This document shows, in pieces, positions 18,215 to 26,548 of a stretch of 64,000 bases of DNA (positions are counted from its first letter, which is position 1; each line of letters opens with the position of its first letter). The position numbers were made by a program, and so were the translations under genes. This stretch comes from Thiohalocapsa sp963698775 (GTDB taxonomy: Bacteria > Pseudomonadota > Gammaproteobacteria > Chromatiales > Chromatiaceae), in the NCBI GenBank assembly GCA_963698775.1, contig CAVOSE010000033.1, forward strand, positions 1-64,000. The letters are read 5' to 3'. The notes under the pieces were generated by a model that was not told the DNA's origin, searched no databases, and saw nothing but the letters and a program-made list of their open reading frames with translations.

Positions 18215-19389
18215 GCGCGCCAAACCAGCCACCACGGGTCGTGCACGTCATCACCGGTCTGGACACCGGCGGCGCCGAGATGATGCTCTACAAACTACTG
18301 CGCGCCTTGCCGTCGACACGGATCACTTCTTCAGTTGTGTCGCTGCTGCCCGGCGGCGAGCTGGCCGGCCCGATCCGCGATCTCGGTATCGACGTGCACA
18401 GCCTGAACATGCGCTCCAGCTTCGGCGACCCGGGCGCCGCGGTGCGGCTGATCCGGCTGCTGCGCCGATTGAATGCGGACCTGGTGCAGACCTGGATGTA
18501 CCATGCCAATCTCCTTGGCGCGCTGATCAACCCCTGGCTCGGCAACACCCCATTGCTCTGGAACCTGCGGCAAAGCAACCTCGACCCCAAGACATCGAAG
18601 CTCGGTACGCGCCTGGTGATGCGTGCCGGGGCCGGTTTGTCGTGGGTCGCGCCGCGCTGCATCGTCTGCTGCTCGGAGCGCGTGCGAGACGTTCATCGCG
18701 CCCTCGGCTACCGCGCCGGCATCATGACGATGATCCCGAACGGCTTCGAGTTGGATCGCTTCCGCCCCGATGCCGAGGCCCGATCCGCGTTGCGCGGCGA
18801 ACTGGGCATCGATGAGTCGGCGCCGCTGCTCGGCCTGGTGGGCCGCTTCCATCCGCAAAAGGATCTACAGACCTTCTTTCGCGCCATGGCAGCGGTGCGA
18901 GTCGAGCGGCCGGACTGTCGCATCCTGGTGTGCGGCCATGAGCTGCATTTAGACAATCCGTCCATCGCGCGCTGGGTCGAGGAGGCCAAACTCGGCGACG
19001 CGGTGCACTTGCTCGGACCACGCCGCGACCCCCAGCGCGTGATGGCGGCGCTGGATGTGCTGGTGTCGTCGTCCGCATTCGGAGAAGGCTTCCCGAACGT
19101 CATCGGCGAGGCGATGGCCTGCGGTGTGCCCTGCGCGGTCACCGACGTTGGCGATTCCGGCCTGATCGTCGGCGATACCGGCCTCACGGTGCCGCCGCGT
19201 GATCCGAGCGCGCTGTCCGCGGCCATCCTGTCGCTACTCGGCGAGGGCCGCGAGGGACTTGCCCGGCGCGGCCGGGCGGCCCGTGCCCGGATCGACGCGG
19301 AGTTCGCCCTGGCGCGCATCGCCGCCCGTTACGCCGACCTCTACGACACGGTGCGAACCAGCCGACCCGTGCGATGGAGCGCGGCCTGA
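18211..19389 (+). CDS. GT4 glycosyltransferase
   Basis: The 392-residue GT-B enzyme opens with RVVHVITGLDTGGAEMMLYK, the usual first strand and acceptor-side loop. It continues with LVQTWMYHANLLG, MTMIPNGFELDRF, LLGLVGRFHPQKDL and LVSSSAFGEGFPNVIGEAMA, where the EGFPN motif contacts the donor nucleotide. It overlaps the preceding GT4 gene by ATGA and the following asnB by TGATG. These tight overlaps mark a single translationally coupled operon. The enzyme is expected at the cytoplasmic face of the inner membrane, adding one sugar to the growing chain. Specificity cannot be predicted. Confidence 0.9.
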   Translation: MSAPNQPPRVVHVITGLDTGGAEMMLYKLLRALPSTRITSSVVSLLPGGELAGPIRDLGIDVHSLNMRSSFGDPGAAVRLIRLLRRLNADLVQTWMYHANLLGALINPWLGNTPLLWNLRQSNLDPKTSKLGTRLVMRAGAGLSWVAPRCIVCCSERVRDVHRALGYRAGIMTMIPNGFELDRFRPDAEARSALRGELGIDESAPLLGLVGRFHPQKDLQTFFRAMAAVRVERPDCRILVCGHELHLDNPSIARWVEEAKLGDAVHLLGPRRDPQRVMAALDVLVSSSAFGEGFPNVIGEAMACGVPCAVTDVGDSGLIVGDTGLTVPPRDPSALSAAILSLLGEGREGLARRGRAARARIDAEFALARIAARYADLYDTVRTSRPVRWSAA

Positions 19390-21356
19390 TGTGCGGTTTC
19401 GCCGGCCTGATCGAGCCGAGCCCCGTCCCCGAGTCGGGGCTGCGCGATGCCATCACGCGCATGACGGCGACGCTTCAGCACCGCGGCCCCGACGATCAAG
19501 GGCTCTGGCTCGACCAGCAGGCCGGCGTGGCCCTTGGGCATCGCCGCCTATCGATCCTCGATCTGTCCCCGTGCGGGCATCAGCCAATGCTGTCCCCTTG
19601 CGGGCGTTACGTCCTCGCCTTCAACGGCGAGATCTACAACTACCAGGCCCTGCGCGACCGCTTGGACGACGCGACGCCCTGGCGCGGCCACTCCGACACC
19701 GAGGTGCTGCTCGCCTGGATCAGTCGGCATGGCGTCGCCGCGACCCTGAGCGAACTCAACGGCATGTTCGCCTTCGCGCTCTGGGACCGGGCCGAGCGTT
19801 GCCTGACGCTGGCCCGCGACCGACTCGGCGAAAAACCCCTCTACTACGGCCACAACCGCGGTCGCTTCCTGTTCGGCTCCGAACTCAAGGCCCTGACCGC
19901 CCATCCGGGCTGGCGGGGCGAACTCGATCGCGATGCCTTGGCGGCCTATCTGCGCCTGTGCTACATCCCAAGCCCCTATTCCATCTACCGGGGCATTCGC
20001 AAACTCGAACCCGGTACCTACGCGACGCTGAAGCCCGGCCAGCGGATGCCGGACATACAGGTCTACTGGAGCGCCCGCCGAGCGGTGGAACAGGGGCTGG
20101 CCAGCCCGTTTCAAGGCAGCGAAGACAGCGCCGTCGACGCCTTAGAGTCGCTGCTGCGCGACGCGGTCGGGCTGCGCATGCACGCCGATGTCCCGCTCGG
20201 CGCCTTTCTGTCCGGCGGCATCGACTCCACCACGGTGGTGGCCATGATGCAGGCGCAGTCGACCCGCCCCGTGCGCACCTTTTCCATCGGCTTTCACGAG
20301 GCCGGCTTCGACGAGGCCGTCTACGCACGCCCGATCGCCGAACACCTCGGCACCGACCACACCGAACTCTACGTCACGGCCCGCCACTGCCTCGATACCA
20401 TCGCGGACCTGCCGCGGCTCTGGGACGAACCCTTTGCCGACTCATCGCAGATTCCAACGCTGTTGGTCAGCGCCATGGCCCGACGCGACGTCACCGTCTG
20501 CCTGTCCGGGGATGGCGGCGACGAACTCTTCGGCGGCTATTCACGCTACCTGTGGACGCGCGATACCTGGCGCCGGATCGGCTGGATACCCTTGCCCCTG
20601 AGACGCGCCTTGGCCGCCAGCGTCACCGGCATTTCGCCCGCCGCCTGGGACCGCTTGCTGCGCCCGATGAAACCGTTGCTGCCCGGGCCACTTGCAATCG
20701 CTAGCCCTGGCGACCGACTGCACAAGGCGGTGGACATCCTCACCGGCGATTCGCCGGAGGCGCTTTATCTGCGCATGCTCTCGCATTGGAAAGACCCGGC
20801 GGCACTGGTGATCGACGCGCAAGAGCCCGACACCGTCCTGACCGACGCCGCGCGGCGCGCGCGGACCGGTTCCATCACCGAGGCCATGATGTTCATGGAC
20901 AGCGTGCTCTATCTGCCGGACGACATCCTGGTGAAGGTGGATCGCGCCAGCATGGGCGTCGGCCTAGAGGCACGCGTCCCGCTGCTCGACCACCGGCTGT
21001 ATGAATTCGCCTGGTCGCTGCCGCTCGCCTGGAAGGTCGACGGCCAGGTCGGCAAGCGCCCGTTGCGGCGCATCGTCGAGCGGCATGTCCCCAAGGCCCT
21101 GATGGACCGGCCGAAGATGGGCTTCGGTATCCCGCTGCAGGACTGGTTGCGCGGGCCGCTGCGGGACTGGGCCGAGGCCCTGTTGGCAGAAGACCGCCTC
21201 GATCGCGACGGCGTCTTTCGTTCCGCGCCCATTCGCGCCAAGTGGAGCGAGCACCTGGACGGACGGCGTAATTGGTCCTATTATCTCTGGGATATCCTGA
21301 TGTTCCAGGCCTGGCTGGACCAAAACAAGGCATCGCTCTCCGAGGCAGCGGCCTAA
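19389..21356 (+). CDS. asnB: Asparagine synthase-type amidotransferase, copy 3
   Basis: The start is placed at ATG 19389 so that the protein begins MCGFAGL with Cys2 as nucleophile; it has 655 residues. HRGPDDQG, GHRRLSILDLS and FNGEIYNYQ mark the glutaminase domain. The synthetase part has FLSGGIDSTTVVAM, ETYV-like lid replaced by THTELYVTARH-type sequence, CLSGDGGDELFGGYSRY and VDRASMGVGLEARVPLLDHR. The C-terminal KRPLRRIVERHVPKALMDRP and PLQDWLRGPL match long AsnB proteins of exopolysaccharide clusters. Start and stop overlap both neighbours, so it is an integral operon member and probably amidates a sugar acid or acts on a related activated carboxylate. Confidence 0.92.
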   Translation: MCGFAGLIEPSPVPESGLRDAITRMTATLQHRGPDDQGLWLDQQAGVALGHRRLSILDLSPCGHQPMLSPCGRYVLAFNGEIYNYQALRDRLDDATPWRGHSDTEVLLAWISRHGVAATLSELNGMFAFALWDRAERCLTLARDRLGEKPLYYGHNRGRFLFGSELKALTAHPGWRGELDRDALAAYLRLCYIPSPYSIYRGIRKLEPGTYATLKPGQRMPDIQVYWSARRAVEQGLASPFQGSEDSAVDALESLLRDAVGLRMHADVPLGAFLSGGIDSTTVVAMMQAQSTRPVRTFSIGFHEAGFDEAVYARPIAEHLGTDHTELYVTARHCLDTIADLPRLWDEPFADSSQIPTLLVSAMARRDVTVCLSGDGGDELFGGYSRYLWTRDTWRRIGWIPLPLRRALAASVTGISPAAWDRLLRPMKPLLPGPLAIASPGDRLHKAVDILTGDSPEALYLRMLSHWKDPAALVIDAQEPDTVLTDAARRARTGSITEAMMFMDSVLYLPDDILVKVDRASMGVGLEARVPLLDHRLYEFAWSLPLAWKVDGQVGKRPLRRIVERHVPKALMDRPKMGFGIPLQDWLRGPLRDWAEALLAEDRLDRDGVFRSAPIRAKWSEHLDGRRNWSYYLWDILMFQAWLDQNKASLSEAAA

Positions 21357-22553
21357 TGCGCAGACCGCCGTCCGATCATCGCCGTAAGCCCCGGGTCGCC
21401 TTTTTCGTCACGGTGGACTGGTACTTTGCCAGCCACTATCTCGCCCTTGCCTGCGCCGTCCGCGACGCCGGCTACGCCGTCAGCGTGATTACCGACGGGG
21501 ACGCCTACAGCGAACAGATTCGGGCAGCAGGTATTGACCTGATCCCGTTTCAGATCTCCCGGCAGGGCATGCATCCAGTCGCTGAGCTAAAGAGCCTGCT
21601 GCGCCTGATCGGCGTGCTGCGACGCCTGCGGCCAGACCTGCTGCACAACATCGCCCAAAAACCGGTGTTGTACGGCAGCCTTGCCGCAAGACTCACCGGC
21701 GTGCCCGCGGTGGTTGCCGCGCTGCCGGGGCTGGGCTGGCTTTTCACATCTGTCGTGCCCCGCGCTCGCCTCGGGCGGCACCTGGTATTGCTGGGTTATC
21801 GTTTTTTGCTGCGGCATCCGCGAGTGCGGGTCTTGGTGCAAAACGAGACCGATCGGGCCGAACTGAGGGAGCTGGCAGGTCTCGATACGATTTTGGTACC
21901 CGGCTCCGGTGTCGATCTCGAACGCTATCAACCGCATCCGCCCGCCAGCTTGCCGGTTACCGTGATGCTCGCATCGCGGCTACTTTGGGACAAGGGGATC
22001 GGCGAACTGGTCGAGGCAATGCGCCTATTACGCGAACGCGGCATCGCATGCAGATGCTGCCTGATTGGCGAACCCGACGACGGCAATCCGGCCTCGGTCA
22101 GTCGACAATGGCTCGAAGACCGCGTAGCCGAGGGAATCATCGAATGGTGGGGTTTTCGCGCCGACATGCCGGCAGTGCTGCGCCACGCGCATATCGCTTG
22201 TCTGCCTTCGTATCGCGAGGGTTTGCCCAAATTCCTGTTAGAAGCATCCGCCGCGGGTCTGCCGTTGGTCGGTACTGACGTACCCGGTTGCAGGGACATA
22301 ATTCAGCATAATGTCAATGGGTTGCTTGTCCCAAAAAAGACCACGGTTCCGCTTACAGATGCACTTCAGAGAATTGATCCAGAATGCTGATCTCCGCTTC
22401 CTCCTAGGGAAACGTGCACGGGCCATTGCTGAGGCCAAGTTCGGAAACGAGCGCATCTCTGGCCACGTCAAGACCGTATACGCAGGACTTGCTCGGAACA
22501 AAGACATGAGCCGCCCGAAAGGGCCGAAGAGGAAAGCTCCGTTTGCTGGATAA
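21356..22553 (+). CDS. GT4 glycosyltransferase, C-terminal frameshift
   Basis: The ATG at 21356 overlaps the asnB stop (TAATG). The protein starts RVAFFVTVDWYFASHYLALA and has QKPVLYGSLAARLTGVP, ALPGLGWLF, VPGSGVDLERYQP and CLPSYREGLPKFLLEASAAG. It resembles GT4 enzymes of the PglA/WbpT-like group that use N-acetylated sugars. The frame ends at 22390 after DALQRIDPEC, while a second frame takes over with ELIQNADLRFLLGKRARAIAEAKF, the expected last helices, and stops at 22553. A one-base indel near 22367 explains this. The restored protein would have about 398 residues. The lost part is only the C-terminal helix region, so partial function is possible even if the break is real. Confidence 0.8.
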
Positions 22554-22752
22554 CTGCCGAGCCGTCCAGCATGAATATCCGACACGCCGCCACCGACACG
22601 TCACTTCGACAGTGGCCGTAACTCCAACGGCGCAGGACATGCGGCCGATCTTTCGCTCAAGGCCGTCACATCGATCGACGCATCCTGCCCTAGATTAATC
22701 GAGTCTTAGGTGCAGAGAACCTGCTGGAATCGTTCTACGACAACCTTTCATT

Positions 22753-24307
22753 ATGACGTCTACAGCTGATGCGAGCGGGATCGTTCGATTCGGTGCCGTC
22801 TACTGGTCCAGTCCGTTTCAAAGCCTCTCGGATATTGCGATCGGTTTCTTTGCTTTATGGACTCTGGTCTGGAACGCCTGCTATTTTCTCGGCGGGAGCC
22901 TCGCGCTTGCCGCTTACTTCTTCCCGATTGTACTTGGCCTTTCGTTGTTGATCCCGTTGCTGCGTGGCAGTGGTTCCAGGGGATGTCAGGAGGCGACATC
23001 GGCTAGCTGGCAGCGATTTATGGTATTTCGCTCTATTCCGTAATCATCTGGGCCTTTCTCTCAATGGTGATAAATCGTCCAGACCCAGACGAAGAGACAT
23101 ATATCGGACTGATGGTATCCTATCTCTCCAATCCGTTTTCACCAATCAATACGCTCCCGGATTTTCAATTTGGCGCCCCAACCGCCAGATACGCTATCTC
23201 TTCTTTAGACCCGCTGCGCGCAGTGATCAGCTATATCACTGGCTATCGCTTGCTCTCAATCTATTACATCTGGGTTCCGGCGGTAGGCGCGGGTATCGCC
23301 GCAATCATCAGCCTAAGGTTTTTTCGTCTTTTCAAGAATGATCAGTGGATAGTAGCCATGATCTTTCTGACTGCAATTATGTTGATCTGGGGAGACGTGC
23401 ACGAACTTATGCTAATTTCGGCTTGGCGCGCATCTTTCAAGGTAAAGGTCTTCTCGTAACATTATTTGTTCCGGCGCTATTTCTTTACTTCTTAAATTGG
23501 TTGATGGCAGGCATTCCCGTTACTACCTCTTGATGTTATTTTTCGCATTGGTCGGCGCCGTAGGCGCGAATCCCACGGGCTTAGGGGTTGGCGCATTTTC
23601 ACTACTCTTGCTAGGAGTGGCCGCAGTCCAGCCAGGCGATATCCGAAGACATGGGACTCGCCGTCGCTTTTATCGCGGCAACGGTCTTCCCGCTCGCGCT
23701 CTTCATGGTCTTCCAGTATGGCGCCAACCCAAGCAACTTAGTGCATACGGCGGATGGCTTCGTATCCAGAATAACCAATTTGCGAAGTCTATCAGCTCGT
23801 ATTCGGAGAGCGGCCCTCGAGGAGTATTGATGCTGCTGTTGAGCGTCATGAGTATTTGGTTTGTTACCTCAGGGCGGATACGGCTCATTTATAGAAAATT
23901 CGTATTTATTTTTCTAGCCCTTTTGGCGCTTCCGTGGATGGCGGACATGCTTGCTAAGCTGACTTATCCGACGTTCGCGTGGCGCTGGCTGTGGATCGCC
24001 CCCGTGTCACTCTTCGCGAGCATCGCCGTTGCCGGGCTATTTGGAATGGTCCGAGAGAGGAGTCAGCCGGATATATGCGGTCGTGTTGCTTGCCGTTTCG
24101 TTAATTGCTTTCATTCAGATGGATCCTCGAATAGTCATTTCCGAGAGTAACGGCGCCAAGGTCTCTTGGCCAGGATACAAGATTGATCCCGCCCGAGGAC
24201 GGGAAGAGGGCCGGCCTGATAATCAGATATACCTACGGAATCGACAAGAATGGGCTGTAATTGATAATGGATGGCTGCTCGTTGAGTCGGTCGGGCAACG
24301 GTTTTGA
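22753..24307 (+). pseudogene. Polytopic membrane protein, multiply frameshifted
   Basis: Successive reading frames together give a membrane protein of about 500 residues with many TM helices. Readable pieces are the first helices (FFALWTLVWNACYFLGGSLA), a loop INRPDPDEETYIGLMVSYL, IYYIWVPAVGAGIAAIISL, LLVTLFVPALFLYFLNWLM, LMLFFALVGAVGANPTGLG, VAFIAATVFPLALFMVFQYG, and the last helices ending near MDPRIVISES. Breaks are needed near 23015, 23410, 23512, 23640, 23765 and 24045. The acidic loop after the first helices recalls membrane proteins of the DUF6077 type, but that is tentative. Base composition is visibly less GC-rich than in neighbouring genes. No ribosome site precedes the ATG. Decay of a transferred gene is the simplest reading. 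Confidence 0.6.
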
Positions 24308-24760
24308 TACGATCATGCTTGAGATAGAGTGACGCCGGTATTTGCTCACGGGGGCGAAAGTGTTCATCAGCATCGCGTCATGCGGCGCGCTTCAAATCCA
24401 GCGTTTCGTCGCCAAGTCAGTGATTCAACAAGCTCCGGATTTCAATCTTGGGTCGAATCGCTCCTGTGCGCCTTAATGACCTAATCGAGGTGGCGTCTCT
24501 GCTAATGGACAATGCAGGTGCGAATGGTGAAGGGCTGACTCGTCCCCATGACCAACTGGGGTGGATGTCCACAGAAAGCTTCTGCAACAGACTGGCCTGA
24601 CATAATCGCGGGACGTTGTCCGAGGCTGAACAGCGACGGTATTCAAGTGAAATTGGCGGGAGATCCCCAACATGGTTTCCATTTCTGCATGTGTTTCGCC
24701 GCCGGCGTCGCCGGTCTTATTCCTGGAGGTGAAAGAGTTGGTGAGCGAGGTGGCGCAGTC
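24308..24760 (+). other. Intergenic gap of about 450 bp
   Basis: No complete gene is seen. A stop-bounded stretch ending at 24600 reads coding-like for about 45 codons (RLNDLIEVASLLMDNAGANG), but shows no family I recognise and may be a relic. The frame of the following epimerase is open through the second half of the gap, but its translation is not conserved-looking. An AGGTGG box about 8 nt before the ATG at 24761 is the likely ribosome site for wecB. Confidence 0.4.
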
Positions 24761-25882
24761 ATGCTGATCGACATTATCGCGGGTGCCCGTCCGAATTTCA
24801 TGAAAATTGCGCCCATTGTTCGCGCGCTGGAGGCTAGGGCAGAGGTCGGGAGTCCTCTGCGGTACCGCCTTATTCATACCGGTCAGCACTATGACTCCCG
24901 TCTGTCGGGCGCCTTTTTTGAACAATTGGGTATTCCAGAGCCTGATGTGAACCTGGAAGTCGGATCGGGCACACAGGCGGAGCAGACGGCGGCGATTATG
25001 ACGCGCTACGAGGAACTGTTGCTGGAGGCTCCTGCCGCGCTGTGCCTGGTTGTGGGGGATGTGACTTCGACGATGGCCTGCGCAATAGTTGCTCAGAAGC
25101 TGTGCATCTCCGTTGCACATGTGGAGGGTGGCATCCGTTCCGGCGATTGGACGATGCCGGAGGAGATCAACCGCATGGTCACCGATTCGATCACTAACTG
25201 GTTTTTCACGACAAGCGAATTTGCGAATCAGAACCTGCGACTCGCAGGTGTTGCCGAAGACCGCATCTTCTTTGTGGGGAATACCATGATTGACACGCTG
25301 GTCGCGAATTTGGACCGCTTGCGACCGCCGTCGTTTTGGGATCAGAGTGAACTGGCTGACGGTGGATATTTCGTGTTGACGATGCATCGGCCGGCAAATG
25401 TCGACGCGGCGACTGCGCTCAGCGCCATGCTCGATGCGATCGATGCGGGCACGCGTGACTTTCCTATTGTCTTTCCCGTACATCCGCGCACTGCGAAAAC
25501 TTTGCGAGAACTCGGCCGTTTGCCGCCGAAGCTGATGCTTGTAGAACCCCAGCCTTATCTGGAATTCAACTACCTCGTTAGGCATGCCAAGGCTGTCATT
25601 ACCGACTCGGGCGGTGTCACCGAAGAGGCTACGGTAATGGGGGTACCTTGTCTGACGCTTCGCGATACAACGGAACGTCCGGAGACCGTGACGATCGGGA
25701 CAAACTGTCTTGTTGGAACTGATCCGTCAGAACTTGGACCCGTGCTGGATCGCCTGTTCGATGGGAACTGGCAGGAAGGCAGTATTCCCGAAAAATGGGA
25801 CGGTCGGGCCGCGGAACGGATCGTTTCGGCTTTGGAGGTGATTTTGCTGGGCGAGGCGCCGGGAACTTCGGAGCATAGTTAG
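24761..25882 (+). CDS. wecB: UDP-N-acetylglucosamine 2-epimerase (non-hydrolysing), GARPNFMK type
   Basis: The 373-residue protein starts at ATG 24761. It begins LIDIIAGARPNFMKIAPIV, the family N-terminus, followed by HTGQHYD, VVGDVTSTMAC, AHVEGGIRSGDWTMPEEINR and FVGNTMIDTL. The C-terminal half has FVLTMHRPANVD, FPVHPRT, ITDSGGVTEEATVMGVPCLTLRDTTERPET. The acidic and histidine residues of the epimerase active site are in these stretches. The enzyme would convert UDP-GlcNAc to UDP-ManNAc, or act on a related diacetamido sugar, in the cytoplasm. GARPNFMK and the rest differ clearly from the second copy at 36534 (GTRPEAIK), so the two may act on different substrates. Confidence 0.9.
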   Translation: MLIDIIAGARPNFMKIAPIVRALEARAEVGSPLRYRLIHTGQHYDSRLSGAFFEQLGIPEPDVNLEVGSGTQAEQTAAIMTRYEELLLEAPAALCLVVGDVTSTMACAIVAQKLCISVAHVEGGIRSGDWTMPEEINRMVTDSITNWFFTTSEFANQNLRLAGVAEDRIFFVGNTMIDTLVANLDRLRPPSFWDQSELADGGYFVLTMHRPANVDAATALSAMLDAIDAGTRDFPIVFPVHPRTAKTLRELGRLPPKLMLVEPQPYLEFNYLVRHAKAVITDSGGVTEEATVMGVPCLTLRDTTERPETVTIGTNCLVGTDPSELGPVLDRLFDGNWQEGSIPEKWDGRAAERIVSALEVILLGEAPGTSEHS

Positions 25883-25936
25883 CTTGCCAGGCGGCGCTAC
25901 CCGTAGCCAATGGCTAATGCGAACCGTCCCCAGAAG

Positions 25937-25962
25937 CGGGTTGGCGCTTACGCGCCAACCCG
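25937..25962. terminator. Bidirectional hairpin between convergent wecB and subtilase genes
   Basis: An 11-bp perfect stem (CGGGTTGGCGC / GCGCCAACCCG) closes a 4-nt loop TTAC. It lies in the 114-bp gap between two convergent genes. No long T-run follows on either side, so termination would be weakly intrinsic or Rho-assisted. Confidence 0.6.
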
Positions 25963-25996
25963 GCCTAAGCGCGTACCGAAATACTGCGGCGTGCGT

Positions 25997-26548
25997 CTAA
26001 ATGGCTCCCTCCAGAAACGCCCGCGTCAGGAAGGCGGCCATTTCGTCGCGCTGGACCGAATCGGTGGGGCAGTAGTTGCCCGCGCCGCATCCGTTCGTAA
26101 TCTCAAGTGCTTTTAGGCGCTGGATGTACCGGCAGGCCCATCCGGTGGCGTCGACGTCGAGGAAGGGCGCGCCCCCGGCGCAGGAGTTCGCTGGCGGCTC
26201 GCCTTCGACGGCGCGTACCAAGAAGGCGGCCATTTGCTCGCGCGTCACGGTGGCGCTCGGGCAGAAGTTGCCCCCACCGCAACCGGTGGTCAGGCCGAGT
26301 TCAGCGAGGCGTTTGATGTAGCCGCAGGCCCAGCCGGCGGCGTCGACGTCGGCAAAGGGTGCGCTCCCGGCGCAATAGCCCGTCGGTGGCTCACCCTCGA
26401 CGGCGCGCACCTGGAAGGCGGCCATCTGCTCGCGCGTAACTGCGTTGTCCGGGCAATAGAGGTTCGCGCCGCACCCGGCGGTGATGCCCGCTTCGTAGAT
26501 TGCGTTGATGTAGTCGAATGCCCAGTGCGTGGGTGGGACATCGTCAAA
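25997..26548 (-). repeat. SLH-like triplet, copy A
   Basis: This is the 3' part of the subtilase gene, encoding three repeats of about 60 residues that start FDDVPPTHWAFDYINAIYE, APFADVDAAGWACGYIKRL and APFLDVDATGWACRYIQRL. DNA and protein are highly similar to the 3' end of the gene at 37788-38333, and a decayed third copy lies near 40385-40510. The high similarity suggests recent duplication or gene conversion of this end. Confidence 0.8.

Noticed and set aside
24473..25585. Open frame of 370 codons antisense to wecB
   Set aside because: Exact antisense of a conserved gene; composition rich in Arg and His and without any domain.
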